This document shows positions 18,373-28,320 of a stretch of 64,000 nt of DNA, piece by piece. The position numbers were made by a program, and so were the translations under genes. Position 1 is the stretch's first letter. Each line of letters opens with the position of its first letter. This DNA comes from Sodalis sp. dw_96 (lineage in GTDB: Bacteria; Pseudomonadota; Gammaproteobacteria; Enterobacterales; Enterobacteriaceae). Under the pieces are notes generated by a model that made no database searches, was not told the DNA's origin, and saw only the letters and a program-made list of their open reading frames with translations. The stretch is from positions 179,070 through 243,069 of the forward strand of contig NZ_JAAVUT010000009.1 in assembly GCF_018449575.1 (NCBI RefSeq). Reading direction: 5' to 3'.

Positions 18373-18392
18373 TACGTACTCCTTGCCGGGTC

Positions 18393-19415
18393 TCAGCCGC
18401 CGATAAACGAAAGGTTGCGGGTACTGCCGGGATTGCCCTGATGCAGGAAATGGGTCTGTTTTTTCATCGTTAGCCCACCGGCGATGCGCAGTTTTAACGC
18501 TTCCAGGGATTCGTCGCGGTCCAGCAGATCGCGCAGTGGAATGCCCTCTTCGCCGAACAGGCAGAGATGCAGGTTGCCGGTTGCCGAAACCCGCAGACGA
18601 TTGCAACTGGCGCAAAAATCCTTGGCGTAAGGCATAATCAGACCGATCTCTCCCTGATAGTCGGCATGACGGAACACCAGGGCGGGACCGTCGGTACGCC
18701 CGCGTGGCTGTAATTCCCAGCCAAGGGTCAGCAAGCGCCGGTGGATGCCGTCACCGGAAACGTGGCGCCGGCGAAATAGTTCACCGCCGTCGCCGGTTTC
18801 CATCAATTCGATAAAACGCAGTTGAATCGGCCGGGATTTAATCCAGGCCAGGAATGCGTCGAGATGGATATCGTTAACGTCGCGCATCAGGACCGTGTTC
18901 ACCTTGACCTTGGCAAACCCGGCCTCGAACGCCGCGTCGATGCCGGCCATAACCTGCAGGAACTTGTCCTGTCCGGTAATGGCCTTGAATTGACGGGCAT
19001 CCAGGCTGTCGACGCTGACGTTAAGCGCCGTCAAGCCGGCGGCGCGCCAGGAAGCGATATCCCGCGCCAGCCGATAACCGTTGGTGGTCACCGCCAGAGT
19101 GGTAATGGACGCATGGGAGCGAACCGCGGCGATAATGTCGCAGAAGTCACGGCGCAGGGAGGGTTCACCGCCGGTCAGACGGACTTTTTCCGTCCCCAAA
19201 TCGGCAAATGCTCCGGTAGCGCGCCGGATTTCATCCAGCGACAGGAAGCTTTTGTTGGTGTTTCCGTTAGGCCGGTAGCCGTCGGGCAAACAGTAGGTAC
19301 AACGAAAGTTACAGACATCCGTGACCGACAGACGCAAATAGTAAAATTTGCGCGCAAACGCATCAATGAGTTGTGGCACCGTTAACACCTTTCCAAATAC
19401 GGGAGATGCGGACAT
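18393..19415 (-). CDS. moaA: GTP 3',8-cyclase (radical SAM)
   Basis: A 340-residue radical-SAM enzyme (E. coli 329). The N-terminal cluster motif is CNFRCTYC, with [12 protein letters not shown] and VTTNGYRL following; the second, substrate-binding Fe-S cluster is [18 protein letters not shown], and the protein ends in the required Gly-Gly (NLSFIGG). It starts cofactor synthesis by cyclising GTP. ATG 19415 (AGGAT upstream) gives a slightly long N-terminus; a GTG about 11 codons inside, behind GGAAAGG, is an alternative. Its leader is long and structured and a ModE palindrome lies further upstream, as expected for control by molybdate and the finished cofactor. Confidence 0.95.
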   Translation of the reverse strand: MSASPVFGKVLTVPQLIDAFARKFYYLRLSVTDVCNFRCTYCLPDGYRPNGNTNKSFLSLDEIRRATGAFADLGTEKVRLTGGEPSLRRDFCDIIAAVRSHASITTLAVTTNGYRLARDIASWRAAGLTALNVSVDSLDARQFKAITGQDKFLQVMAGIDAAFEAGFAKVKVNTVLMRDVNDIHLDAFLAWIKSRPIQLRFIELMETGDGGELFRRRHVSGDGIHRRLLTLGWELQPRGRTDGPALVFRHADYQGEIGLIMPYAKDFCASCNRLRVSATGNLHLCLFGEEGIPLRDLLDRDESLEALKLRIAGGLTMKKQTHFLHQGNPGSTRNLSFIGG

Positions 19416-19429
19416 TTCTATCCTGCACC

Positions 19430-19556
19430 CTGGTGGCCTGAGGGACCACGGCCAATACACCCTATCGCTCATCCGGGAGCCACTTAGGCATAAAGGCTAG
19501 GAGTTCGGGTTCACACGCCGGAGCAGCACTCCGACGGCAAAACCGGGTTCAGCCTT
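19430..19556 (-). ncRNA. Structured moaA leader, putative molybdenum-cofactor (Moco) riboswitch
   Basis: Read on the minus strand, AAGGCT (19551-19556) pairs with AGCCTT (19493-19498), enclosing a stem of eight pairs (19529-19536 with 19516-19523). A further stem, TGGCC/GGCCA (19450-19454 with 19434-19438), lies close to the moaA start. E. coli carries a Moco RNA motif in exactly this leader. I did not match the full Rfam consensus, so position and fold are the support. Confidence 0.55.
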
Positions 19557-19603
19557 CATTCTAGTCCTAATCATTTACCTTAGCCATGGCCGGGGTCGGG
19601 AAA

Positions 19604-19633
19604 TTTCGCTATATAAACATATATATAGCGAAA
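19604..19633. promoter_or_regulatory. ModE operator upstream of moaA
   Basis: A perfect palindrome with 12-base arms, TTTCGCTATATA and TATATAGCGAAA, around a six-base centre (19616-19621). The half-site CGCTATATA with a six-base spacer is the classic ModE-molybdate operator form. It lies in the moaA-ybhK divergent region about 190 bases before moaA. In E. coli ModE activates moaA. Confidence 0.8.
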
Positions 19634-19769
19634 CATTGATGCATTTATAGTCCGATTTTTCAAAAGATTGCGAGTCAATACGCGTAAATCGCTTTGCAGC
19701 CTCGCTTTTAGCACCGAATCCGCTATTTTAAGCATAACGGGGTTATTGATACCTATTTTGAGGAGTGTT

Positions 19770-20681
19770 ATGGGCAATCCCACCCTGGCGAAACTGAAGC
19801 ATGTCGTGGCTTTGGGCGGCGGCCATGGTTTAGGGCGGGCCATGTCGGCGCTTTCTTCCCTGGGTTCCGGATTGACCGGTATTGTTACCACCACCGACAA
19901 TGGCGGTTCCACCGGACGCATCAGGCTGACCCAAGGCGGCATTGCCTGGGGTGACACGCGTACCTGCCTTAACCAGCTTGTTCCAGAACGCAGTATCGCG
20001 GCGGCGATGTTTGAATACCGTTTCAGCGGTCGGGGAGAACTGGCCGGCCACAATCTCGGCAATCTGATGCTCACCGCCCTGGACGATTTAAGCGTCCGCC
20101 CGTTGGAAGCCATTAATTTGATACGCAGTTTACTGAAGGTTGAGGCGCAGTTAATCCCCATGTCGGAACAACCGGTGGATTTACAGGCGGAGGCCGCCGG
20201 CGGCGAAATCATTTACGGCGAAGTGGCGGTGGATAATCTGCGGGAGCTGCCCATCGGCCTGGGGCTTTGCCCCACGGTGACCGCCACCCCTGAAGCCCTG
20301 GAGGCGATATCGGCGGCGGATCTTATCCTCTTGGGACCCGGCAGCTTTTTAACCAGCCTGATGCCTCTGCTGCTGCTGCCGGATCTCACCCAGGCCCTGC
20401 GCCAAAGCCGGGCCCCGCTGATCTATATCGATAACCTGGGCCGTGAGCTGAGCGTCGCCGCCGCCAATCTGCGCCTGCGGCAAAAACTGGACCTGATGGA
20501 GCGGGCCATCGGCGGACAACAAAGAATCGATGGGCTGATACTCGGGCCGGACAGCGATGCGGCCGACGCACGGCAACGCCTGGCGATCCAACAGCCTTTG
20601 GCGGCCTTGGATATCCCTCACCATCACGACCGCGTGCTGCTGCGGGACGCGCTGGAAAAGCTGGTGTCATTAGTGGGCTGA
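19770..20681 (+). CDS. ybhK: YbhK, YvcK/CofD-like nucleotide-binding protein
   Basis: A 303-residue protein (E. coli 302). The N-terminus has the Rossmann-like [12 protein letters not shown] and [11 protein letters not shown], then [22 protein letters not shown] and IDNLGRELS, hallmarks of the YvcK/CofD-like family. Relatives bind UDP-sugars and influence cell-wall or central-carbon balance; the enterobacterial protein has no settled activity. ATG 19770 is preceded by AGGAG; the frame open 34 codons upstream is not similar. It runs divergently from moaA and converges on uvrB, the same order as E. coli. Confidence 0.93.
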   Translation: MGNPTLAKLKHVVALGGGHGLGRAMSALSSLGSGLTGIVTTTDNGGSTGRIRLTQGGIAWGDTRTCLNQLVPERSIAAAMFEYRFSGRGELAGHNLGNLMLTALDDLSVRPLEAINLIRSLLKVEAQLIPMSEQPVDLQAEAAGGEIIYGEVAVDNLRELPIGLGLCPTVTATPEALEAISAADLILLGPGSFLTSLMPLLLLPDLTQALRQSRAPLIYIDNLGRELSVAAANLRLRQKLDLMERAIGGQQRIDGLILGPDSDAADARQRLAIQQPLAALDIPHHHDRVLLRDALEKLVSLVG

Positions 20682-20786
20682 GGCAATTTGCCATCAGTCC
20701 ACGAAACTCTTGCTTACGCGCGTTCGATTCTTTCCCGCCTTCAATAAATGACGGCAATATACGCCGGGTGCGCCATCGGCCCCCTG

Positions 20787-22808
20787 TCACGAAATAGCGA
20801 TAAAGTGTTCTCGCATCGCGTGTATTTCGTCCCGCACCGCCGCCGCCTGCTCGAATTCAAGATTCTGCGCATGGGCCTGCATTTTTGCTTCAAGCTCGCG
20901 AATTTTTTGATCCACGGCTTTCGGCGTCATAGCGCCATAAAGAGTGTTGTAATGCGCTGCGTCTTCCATCGCCTTACGTTTTTTCTGTTTGGCATGGGCC
21001 GGGGATTGCCCCAAATCCATAATATCCGCCACTGACTTATTGAGGGCCTGCGGGATTATGCCGTGTTCCAGATTGTAGGCGTGCTGTTTGACCCGCCGGC
21101 GTTCAGTCTCGTCAATAGCACGGGCCATGGAGGGGGTAATCTTGTCGCCATACAGAATGGCTTTGCCGTTCAGGTTACGGGCGGCGCGGCCGATGGTTTG
21201 GATCAAGGAACGTTCCGAACGCAGGAAACCCTCTTTATCGGCGTCCAAAATGGCCACCAGCGAGACCTCAGGCATATCCAACCCTTCCCGCAACAGGTTA
21301 ATCCCCACCAGTACATCAAACTCCCCTAGCCGCAGATCGCGGATGATCTCCACCCGCTCCACGGTTTCAATGTCCGAATGCAGGTACCTCACCCGCTCGC
21401 CATGCTCTTCCAGATACTCGGTCAGGTCTTCGGCCATGCGCTTGGTCAGGGTGGTCACCAGCACACGCTCGTTAATCAATACCCGCTTACGGATTTCAGA
21501 TAACAGGTCATCCACCTGGGTGGTCACCGGCCGCACTTCAATTTGCGGATCCAGCAAACCGGTGGGACGCACCAGTTGATCGATAACCTCGCCGCCGGTC
21601 ATTTCCAGTTCATATTTACCCGGTGTCGCGGAGACGTAAATGGTTTGGGGCGCCAGAGCGGCGAACTCCTCAAACCTCAGCGGCCGGTTATCCAACGCGG
21701 AAGGCAAACGGAAACCGTATTCCACCAGGGTTTCCTTGCGCGCACGGTCCCCTTTGTACATGCCGCCGATTTGCGGAATAGTGACGTGGGATTCATCCAC
21801 CACCAGCAGGCCGTCGGCGGGCAGGTAATCGAACAGGGTCGGCGGCGGTTCGCCCGGCCCGCGGCCGGACAGAAAACGGGAATAGTTTTCGATGCCGGAA
21901 CAATAACCCAGCTCATTCATCATCTCCAGATCAAACTGGGTCCGCTGCGACAGGCGCTGTTCTTCCAGCAGCTTGTTGTTCTCCAACAGGTTCTTACGGC
22001 GATCCGCCAGTTCGACCTTGATGTCTTCCATGGCCTGCAACAGCCGCTCCCTCGGAGTAACGTAGTGGGTTTTCGGATAAATGGTATAACGCGGCACCGT
22101 CTGCGCCACCTGGCCGGTCAGCGGGTCGAACAGTGACAGACGTTCCACTTCTTCATCGAACAATTCCACCCGCAGGGCAATTTCGTCGGATTCAGCCGGA
22201 AAGATATCGATAACTTCCCCCCGCACCCGGAAGGTCCCGCGCTGAAAAGCCTGATCGTTGCGGCTATACTGGAGCTCCGACAGGCGGCGCAGTATCGAGC
22301 GCTGATCGATAATCATTCCCCGCGTCAGATGCAGCATCATTTTCAAATAGGCGTCCGGATCCCCCAGGCCGTAAATGGCCGACACCGAGGCCACGACGAT
22401 CACATCGCGCCGTTCCAGCAGCGCTTTGGTGGCGGACAACCGCATCTGTTCGATATGTTCGTTTACCGAAGCGTCTTTCTCGATAAAGGTATCCGAGCTG
22501 GGAACATAGGCTTCCGGCTGATAATAATCGTAATAAGAGACGAAATATTCCACCGCGTTATCGGGGAAAAAAGCCTTCATTTCGCCATAGAGCTGGGCCG
22601 CCAGGGTCTTGTTGGGCGCCAGGACCATGGTGGGCCGGTTAAGATCGGCAATCACGTTCGCCACGGTAAACGTCTTGCCCGAACCGGTCACCCCCAATAA
22701 TGTCTGGTGGGCCAAACCGTCCAGCAGGCCCTCTTCCAGACGACGGATAGCCTCCGGTTGATCGCCGGAGGGCTTAAAGCTCGAGTGCAATTTGAACTCT
22801 TTACTCAT
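20787..22808 (-). CDS. uvrB: Excinuclease ABC subunit B
   Basis: A 673-residue protein, the exact E. coli length. Walker [10 protein letters not shown], the beta-hairpin region [23 protein letters not shown] (DESH), the helicase motifs SATPGKYEL and [17 protein letters not shown], and the C-terminal UVR domain that binds UvrC are all present. It verifies lesions delivered by UvrA and recruits UvrC in nucleotide excision repair. The leader is ~155 bases with a LexA-like box. In E. coli uvrB directly follows bioD; here an orphan ATPase gene and ~950 bases intervene. Confidence 0.97.
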   Translation of the reverse strand: MSKEFKLHSSFKPSGDQPEAIRRLEEGLLDGLAHQTLLGVTGSGKTFTVANVIADLNRPTMVLAPNKTLAAQLYGEMKAFFPDNAVEYFVSYYDYYQPEAYVPSSDTFIEKDASVNEHIEQMRLSATKALLERRDVIVVASVSAIYGLGDPDAYLKMMLHLTRGMIIDQRSILRRLSELQYSRNDQAFQRGTFRVRGEVIDIFPAESDEIALRVELFDEEVERLSLFDPLTGQVAQTVPRYTIYPKTHYVTPRERLLQAMEDIKVELADRRKNLLENNKLLEEQRLSQRTQFDLEMMNELGYCSGIENYSRFLSGRGPGEPPPTLFDYLPADGLLVVDESHVTIPQIGGMYKGDRARKETLVEYGFRLPSALDNRPLRFEEFAALAPQTIYVSATPGKYELEMTGGEVIDQLVRPTGLLDPQIEVRPVTTQVDDLLSEIRKRVLINERVLVTTLTKRMAEDLTEYLEEHGERVRYLHSDIETVERVEIIRDLRLGEFDVLVGINLLREGLDMPEVSLVAILDADKEGFLRSERSLIQTIGRAARNLNGKAILYGDKITPSMARAIDETERRRVKQHAYNLEHGIIPQALNKSVADIMDLGQSPAHAKQKKRKAMEDAAHYNTLYGAMTPKAVDQKIRELEAKMQAHAQNLEFEQAAAVRDEIHAMREHFIAIS

Positions 22809-23762
22809 TTACTGGGCTACCTGCTGGAGAAAAGAAAGACGGGCTGATGTTTCATAGCTGTTGTTTCATTACTGATGTCAACTGTAGTACGTGTCAACCT
22901 TGGTATGTCAACTGTAGATGTAGAGTATGGGGACAGAGCGGTTAATTTGCCAGCGCATCGGCACTGGATACAAAACCAGTATTATAATACTCTATCTCGG
23001 CTCGGGCGCAAGGATCATCACCGATCCCTATTTGGAATAAGTGCCGCTTCCATTCATCCGTTTTGAAAGATTTTCTTACAAAGCGTTATGTAATTCATCA
23101 GGCTGTCAAGACTGACGTAAAATGACATAGCGTTGACAACGTTTGGACAAATTTGCTTGATTTTAATTAACCAGTTGTATTTATAGCAATTAAAAAAAGC
23201 GTGGAGAATACAGGCAAAATGCGACGAGCCCGCGCCTGCTCTCGCCTAGCCAAGCTTTTCTAAACCTAATGCACACGGTTATCCACAGGAATGGTGGATA
23301 AGTCGCACCGCACCGCTGGCTACGTGCATTCCTTAATGCCGGCAATAATGACGCACAGATGACAAAACTCTCTTTTTTTAGCTATTTTTTGTCGTCAGCA
23401 CGAGCCCTGTTATGCTTAAACCAACTATCCCTTTTTACCCTAACTCACTCCGCCACGAACCGCTATTGCACAAAAAGCGCACTGCAATAGTGCCCTAAAA
23501 ACCGTCTGCACCAATGAATCCGCCGTCGGCACCGAAAAAGTGCAAAAATCCGCACTTTGTTTGGCAAACCCCGCCTGTGGGTATTTATTTATGCTAATGC
23601 CCGCAGGGGACGTCAGTTCATCCTGTTCTCTTTCCCCCTTGAGACCCAGATTGGCCTGATAGTTGCTTAACCCATAGGTGGCGCAATGAGGGCGATGACA
23701 ATGAGTTTCGCGCCACGCCATCCAAAAACACAGTGAAGAGGGTAAAAGGGGGAAGGAATCTT
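22809..23762. other. Long intergenic region between uvrB and the UrtE-like gene
   Basis: About 950 bases without a supportable gene. The left part is the uvrB leader and promoter, with three TTGACA copies on the minus strand (around 22877-22910). At 23279-23301 TTATCCAC and GTGGATAA form an inverted pair, the left one a perfect DnaA-box sequence when extended. The rest is AT-rich with short stop-laden frames. GGAAGGA at about 23750 is the ribosome site of the following gene. Confidence 0.6.
22964..22979. promoter_or_regulatory. LexA-like SOS box of uvrB
   Basis: CTGGATACAAAACCAG is a near-palindrome of LexA form (CTG-N10-CAG) with an AT-rich centre. E. coli uvrB also has a box with one CCAG arm. 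An ATTATA (TATAAT on the minus strand) -10 candidate directly precedes it at 22981-22986, so bound LexA would cover the promoter. Confidence 0.65.
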
Positions 23763-24473
23763 ATGTTACGTTTACACGCGGTAAATCAGTTTTATGGGCC
23801 GAAGCATATTTTGCGGGATATCAGTCTGGAATTACCCCGCGGCCAATGCACTTATCTGCTGGGCCGCAACGGCGTTGGTAAAACCACTCTGGTTAACTGT
23901 ATCATGGGCCATTTGCCGGTCAGCAGCGGTACCCTAAGCTGGCAACTTTACGGCGAACCGGAGCTGGATTTACTGCTGTATCCGGTAGAGGAGCGGGCGG
24001 CGCTGGGCATCGGTTATGTGCCGCAGGGACGCCAGGTGTTTTCGCAGCTGAGCGTGGATGAAAATTTGCGTGTGGCGTTGATGGCCGGACGTAACAAGAC
24101 CAACCGCATACCGTTGATGGTCTACGAACTGTTTCCGTTACTCTACGATATGCGGCATCAACGGGCCGGGGATTTAACCGGCAGCGGCCAGCAGCAATTG
24201 GCCATTGCCCGCGCCCTGGTGCTTGAACCCGAGCTGCTGATTCTGGATGAACCCACCGGCGGATTCCAGCCCGCGGTAGTGGAGGAAATAGGCCGTAATA
24301 TTCGCCGATTGCAGCAGGATTTCGGGCTGACCTTGCTGGTAGTGGAACAGCAGTTGCCGTTTACGCCCCATGCCGACGATCTTTTTTGTCTATTGGAAGG
24401 CGGTTGCAACGTCGCGCAGGGCAGGCTGGAACAACTGGATGAAAGTCTGATCCAGACCTATCTGGCCGTATAG
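23763..24473 (+). CDS. Orphan ABC transporter ATP-binding protein, UrtE/LivF-like
   Basis: A 236-residue ATPase. The opening LHAVNQFYGPKHILRDIS, Walker A GRNGVGKTT, the YVPQGRQVFSQLSVDENL block, Walker B LLILDEPTGGFQP and the VVEQQLPF end are of the urea-importer subunit UrtE (LivF group). The signature is altered: LTGSGQQQ where UrtE has LSGGQQQ. There are no permease, binding-protein or urease genes near it. ATG 23763 has GGAAGGA upstream; a frame open further 5' was rejected. It sits between uvrB and bioD, adjacent in E. coli, so it is an insertion or relic of a larger locus. Activity is uncertain. Confidence 0.8.
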   Translation: MLRLHAVNQFYGPKHILRDISLELPRGQCTYLLGRNGVGKTTLVNCIMGHLPVSSGTLSWQLYGEPELDLLLYPVEERAALGIGYVPQGRQVFSQLSVDENLRVALMAGRNKTNRIPLMVYELFPLLYDMRHQRAGDLTGSGQQQLAIARALVLEPELLILDEPTGGFQPAVVEEIGRNIRRLQQDFGLTLLVVEQQLPFTPHADDLFCLLEGGCNVAQGRLEQLDESLIQTYLAV

Positions 24474-24597
24474 CAGACCGCCATGAAAAAAACATTTCTG
24501 TATATGACGTTATATTACGATATTTTCCGACCTTGCTTCGCTTCTCAGCACCAGACCTTCCAGGGCGTTTATCGCGGTTTTGACGCCCTTGCTTAAG

Positions 24598-25281
24598 TCA
24601 TTGCCCCTTCAGTAAAGCCAAATCGATATAGTGTTCCAGGCAAGCCGTCGCCGGCGCGTTCAGCCAGGGAATCTCTCCCAGCAATGGCGCCCCTAGACGT
24701 TGTTCAAGCGTCGCCAGATAGTCCGCGCGCCGATGTGGTTCGGGGGAAAGATCGTTGGCCACCCAACCCGCCAGGCGTAATCCTCCCTGCCGGATAGCCA
24801 ATGCCGTCAGCAACGCATGATTGATGCAGCCCAGTTTCAAACCCACCACCAGGATCACCGGCAGCCGCTCGGCGGCCACCCACTGGGCAAAGGACAGGTC
24901 ATCACTCAAGGGGGTAAACCAGCCGCCGGCCCCTTCGACGAACACCCATTCGGCGCGGGCTTGCACCGCTGCCAACCCCGAAGAGAGCAAGGCCGCGTCA
25001 ATGGGCCGGCCCTCATCGCGGCTGGCGATATGCGGCGAGGTGGCCTCACGGAATGCCTGGGGGTTGATAAGCTCATAAGGCAACAGGACATTGCCGTGGG
25101 CGGATAACGCCAGGGCATCGCTATTGCGCAATCCCTCAGGGGTCTGGATACAGCCGGAGGCCACCGGTTTATACCCCACAGTGCGGCGGCCGTCACGATT
25201 GGCCGCCTCAAGCAGGGCGCAGGTCGCCAGGGTCTTGCCGATATCGGTATCGGTGCCGGTGATAAAATAGGTTTTAGTCAC
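24598..25281 (-). CDS. bioD: Dethiobiotin synthetase
   Basis: A 227-residue ATPase (E. coli 225) that closes the ureido ring of dethiobiotin from DAPA, CO2 and ATP. The P-loop GTDTDIGKT, the YKPVASGC substrate loop, EGAGGWFTPL and GLKLGCINHALLT segments are conserved. It is the last gene of bioBFCD and overlaps bioC by eight bases. The operon is read away from bioA under BirA control. Confidence 0.96.
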   Translation of the reverse strand: MTKTYFITGTDTDIGKTLATCALLEAANRDGRRTVGYKPVASGCIQTPEGLRNSDALALSAHGNVLLPYELINPQAFREATSPHIASRDEGRPIDAALLSSGLAAVQARAEWVFVEGAGGWFTPLSDDLSFAQWVAAERLPVILVVGLKLGCINHALLTALAIRQGGLRLAGWVANDLSPEPHRRADYLATLEQRLGAPLLGEIPWLNAPATACLEHYIDLALLKGQ

Positions 25282-26047
25282 GATAAATCAGGCCATGAAT
25301 CAATTGATAGGTGAGCGGTAAACCCGCGGAGTGACGCTCCCACACCGCTTCGAGGCGTCGGATGCGCTGGCTGCCGGCAAGTCCCAGCGGCCGGCCGTCA
25401 CGTAAATAGCCCGCCCCTACCCCTTTGATATCCCGCAGCAGCGGCACCAGGCCGGGATAATAGAGTCGGTGAGGTACGGTGTGCAGTTGGTGCCGGTAAG
25501 GTTGCATCGCCTGGGCAATGGCGGCGGCCGACATAAAGCGGTTAGCATGAACGGCGCTGTCCACCTGTCGCCAGGCGCGCGTCAATTCACCCAACGATCC
25601 CTCCGCCAGAGTAGAGAAGGCAATCATGCCGCCGGGACGGGTAACACGGTAAAACTCCGCCAGCGCCCGGGGTAACGCATCGCACCACTGGACGGCCAGA
25701 TTGGAAAAGCAAATATCCAGGCTGCAATCCGCCAGGGGCAAACCCTCGATATCCCCCGCCAGATAAACCGAAGCCGACTCCCGCCGGCGCGCCTCCGCCA
25801 GCATGGCGGGCGAAAGGTCCAGCGCAATGACCCGATTGCCGCACCGCTGCCAATACCGGCTGAACCACCCGGTGCCGCATCCGGCGTCCAGCAGCACCTT
25901 CCCCTGCAGAGGCCCCGCTGACGCCGCCAACAACGCCGCCAGTTGATCGCCGCTGGCGCGCTGAAAGGCGGCATGGCGATCATAACCGGCCGCCGCGCGT
26001 CCGAAGGTGCGGGCAATGCCCTGTTTATGCAGGTCGGCGTACCGCAT
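25274..26047 (-). CDS. bioC: Malonyl-ACP O-methyltransferase
   Basis: A 257-residue SAM-dependent methyltransferase (E. coli 251) that methylates malonyl-ACP so that fatty-acid synthesis can build the pimelate chain. It begins with the [18 protein letters not shown] segment of BioC; motif I is [15 protein letters not shown], with ALDLSPAML, the FSNLAVQWC post-I block and [14 protein letters not shown] following. ATG 26047 has GGAGG upstream, inside bioF, which it overlaps by 23 bases. Confidence 0.95.
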   Translation of the reverse strand: MRYADLHKQGIARTFGRAAAGYDRHAAFQRASGDQLAALLAASAGPLQGKVLLDAGCGTGWFSRYWQRCGNRVIALDLSPAMLAEARRRESASVYLAGDIEGLPLADCSLDICFSNLAVQWCDALPRALAEFYRVTRPGGMIAFSTLAEGSLGELTRAWRQVDSAVHANRFMSAAAIAQAMQPYRHQLHTVPHRLYYPGLVPLLRDIKGVGAGYLRDGRPLGLAGSQRIRRLEAVWERHSAGLPLTYQLIHGLIYRD

Positions 26048-27182
26048 CCAGGGCCTCCAATAACTTATCTATGTCGGCGCTTTGATGGGCGGCGGTGAGG
26101 GTGATACGCAGGCGGGCGCTGCCGGCGGGCACGGTTGGGGGACGTATGGCGGTCAGCCAGCAGCCCCGTTCCCGCAGGCTCTCGGTCAGCTCCAGCGCCC
26201 GGAGATTATCCCCCACCAGCAGTGGCTGGATTGCGCTGGCGGAAGGCGCGAGCCGGTAACCCAAATCGGCGGCCCCGGTACGGAAGCGGGCGATATTACG
26301 CCCCAGTTGCGCCCGCAGCTCGTCGCCCCCGATAATGGCGTCCAGGGAGGCATTAATGGCGCATGCCTGCGCCGGCGGCATGGCGGTGCTGTAGATTAAA
26401 TGACGGGCATATTGCAGGAGATATTCCGCCACCGGCTCGGCGCAGAGCACCGCCGCCCCCGCCACTCCCGCCGCTTTGCCGAAGGTCACCACCAGCAGGT
26501 CGGGATGGCAGCCCTGCCGCCAGGCGCTGCCCCTACCCTGCTCACCCACCACGCCGAAACCATGCGCGTCATCCACCAGCAGCCATCCGCCGGCATCGGT
26601 GATCCCGCGCTGCAAATCCACCAGCGGCGCGCTGTCGCCGTCCATGCTGAATATCCCTTCCGTAATCGCCAGCCGGTTACCGGAACACTCTGTTTGCGCC
26701 AACCGCCGCAGCGAATCGGGATCGTTATGGTGAAAACGGCGTAACTGGCCGGGGGATAACAGGGCCGCCTCCAGCAGCGAGGCATGGCTGAGCCTGTCCG
26801 CCAATACCATATCCCCTTTCTCCACCAGGGCGGCCACAAGGCCCTGATTGGCGGCATAACCGGCGTTGAACAACAGGGCCCGCTCATAACCCAGCCAGCC
26901 CGCCAGCCTTTGCTCCAGGGCCTGGTGCACTTCGCTGTAACCGGCCACATGCCCCGAGCCGCCGCTGCCGACGCCATGAGCCGACGCCCCCCGCCCCCAG
27001 GCGGCGATAATGTTCGGATCCCGGGCCAACCCCAGATAATCGTTGCTGGAAAAATTCAGGTACTGCCGCCCCCGGTATCGGAGGCAACGGCCGTTGCCGC
27101 CGATAATGGCCCGGCGCCGGCGATAGGCGTCCGCCTGCTGCCGGCTTTGCAGGCCCTGAGTAATGCGTTCGCACCAGGTCAT
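26025..27182 (-). CDS. bioF: 8-amino-7-oxononanoate synthase
   Basis: A 385-residue PLP enzyme (E. coli 384) joining pimeloyl-ACP and L-alanine. [52 protein letters not shown] and the PLP-Lys block [14 protein letters not shown] are all present. The start overlaps the bioB stop by four bases, showing tight coupling in bioBFCD. Confidence 0.96.
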   Translation of the reverse strand: MTWCERITQGLQSRQQADAYRRRRAIIGGNGRCLRYRGRQYLNFSSNDYLGLARDPNIIAAWGRGASAHGVGSGGSGHVAGYSEVHQALEQRLAGWLGYERALLFNAGYAANQGLVAALVEKGDMVLADRLSHASLLEAALLSPGQLRRFHHNDPDSLRRLAQTECSGNRLAITEGIFSMDGDSAPLVDLQRGITDAGGWLLVDDAHGFGVVGEQGRGSAWRQGCHPDLLVVTFGKAAGVAGAAVLCAEPVAEYLLQYARHLIYSTAMPPAQACAINASLDAIIGGDELRAQLGRNIARFRTGAADLGYRLAPSASAIQPLLVGDNLRALELTESLRERGCWLTAIRPPTVPAGSARLRITLTAAHQSADIDKLLEALDAVRRPA

Positions 27183-28219
27183 CCGCGCGCCGCGTTATAA
27201 AATTGCTCGGTGTCGGCGGTCAGCAGCGCGTCGGCCAATTGCCGCCGACGCTCTTCATCGCCGGCATCGGTATGATGGGGCTGCGGATTAAGTCCCAGCT
27301 TATGGAACAACGCCAGGTCCCGGTCTTCTTCCGGATTAGGCGTGGTCAGCAGCTTGCAGCCGTAGAAAATCGAATTGGCGCCGGCCAGGAAACACATGGC
27401 CTGAGTCTGTTCATTCATCTGCTCGCGACCGGCGGACAGCCGCACGTGGGAGCGGGGCATCATGATGCGCGCCACCGCGATGGTACGGATGAAATCGAAC
27501 GGGTCGACATCCGCGTTTTCCGATAACGGCGTGCCTTTCACTTTCACCAGCATATTAATCGGCACGCTTTCCGGCGGTTCCGGCAAATTGGCCAACTGCA
27601 CCAATAACCCGGCGCGGTCTGCAACGGTTTCACCCAGGCCGACTATCCCCCCCGAGCAGACTTTGATACCGGCTTCACGCACTTTATCCAGCGTAGCCAA
27701 ACGATCCTGATAGCTGCGGGTGGTCACGATGGAGCCGTAAAATTCCGGCGAGGTATCCAAATTATGATTATAAAAATCCAGACCGGCCGCCGCCAGCCGT
27801 TGCGCCTGCGTGGTGCTTAACATGCCCAGGGTCATGCAGGTTTCCATGCCCATTTCCTTCACCCCCTGCACCATCTGCTCCAGATAGGGCATATCCCGGT
27901 CGCGGGGATTTTTCCAGGCGGCCCCCATGCAAAACCGGGTAGATCCGGCGGCCTTGGCCTTGGCGGCGGACACCAACACCTGCTCCACCTGCATAAGCTG
28001 CTCGGCGGCCAGGCCGGTATTGTAACGGGCGCTCTGCGGGCAGTATTTGCAATCTTCCGGACAGGCGCCGGTTTTGATGGATAGCAGGGTGCTGACCTGG
28101 ATGTGGTTGGGATTGAAGTGCTGCCGGTGGATTTGCTGGGCTTCAAACATCAGATCCATAAAAGGTTTGGCAAACAGCGCTTGAGCCTGACTCACCGTCC
28201 AGCGGGGATTGTGTTCCAT
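27179..28219 (-). CDS. bioB: Biotin synthase (radical SAM)
   Basis: A 346-residue enzyme, same length as E. coli BioB, which inserts sulfur into dethiobiotin. The radical-SAM cluster is CPEDCKYC; the second, sacrificial [2Fe-2S] cluster region includes [16 protein letters not shown] and the [10 protein letters not shown] block, with the Arg in [12 protein letters not shown]. It starts ATG 28219 and is the first gene of the leftward bio operon, about 60 bases from the operator. Confidence 0.97.
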   Translation of the reverse strand: MEHNPRWTVSQAQALFAKPFMDLMFEAQQIHRQHFNPNHIQVSTLLSIKTGACPEDCKYCPQSARYNTGLAAEQLMQVEQVLVSAAKAKAAGSTRFCMGAAWKNPRDRDMPYLEQMVQGVKEMGMETCMTLGMLSTTQAQRLAAAGLDFYNHNLDTSPEFYGSIVTTRSYQDRLATLDKVREAGIKVCSGGIVGLGETVADRAGLLVQLANLPEPPESVPINMLVKVKGTPLSENADVDPFDFIRTIAVARIMMPRSHVRLSAGREQMNEQTQAMCFLAGANSIFYGCKLLTTPNPEEDRDLALFHKLGLNPQPHHTDAGDEERRRQLADALLTADTEQFYNAARG

Positions 28220-28280
28220 GTGAAAAGGTCCTCGATAACGGACTTAAAATAGTTTCGCCAGTGTAATTCCAGTCGTTATA

Positions 28281-28314
28281 CTGTCAACTGAATTTTTCCT
28301 GAATGGTTTACAAC
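28281..28314. promoter_or_regulatory. Bidirectional bio operator (BirA site)
   Basis: The right half GGTTTACAA (28305-28313) equals the BirA half-site; the left half around TGTCAACT (28282-28289) is a weaker match, with a 15-base AT-rich spacer between. It lies between divergent bioB and bioA, where biotinoyl-AMP-bound BirA represses both directions. Confidence 0.7.
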
Positions 28315-28320
28315 GACCCT

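Noticed and set aside
23270..23310. Replication origin
   Set aside because: Only a single inverted pair of DnaA-like boxes, with no box cluster, no AT-rich unwinding element and no dnaA/gidA/mnmG genes.
23440..23721. Minus-strand 93-codon frame upstream of the UrtE-like gene
   Set aside because: No ribosome site, unusual composition and no recognisable motif; not enough to call a gene.
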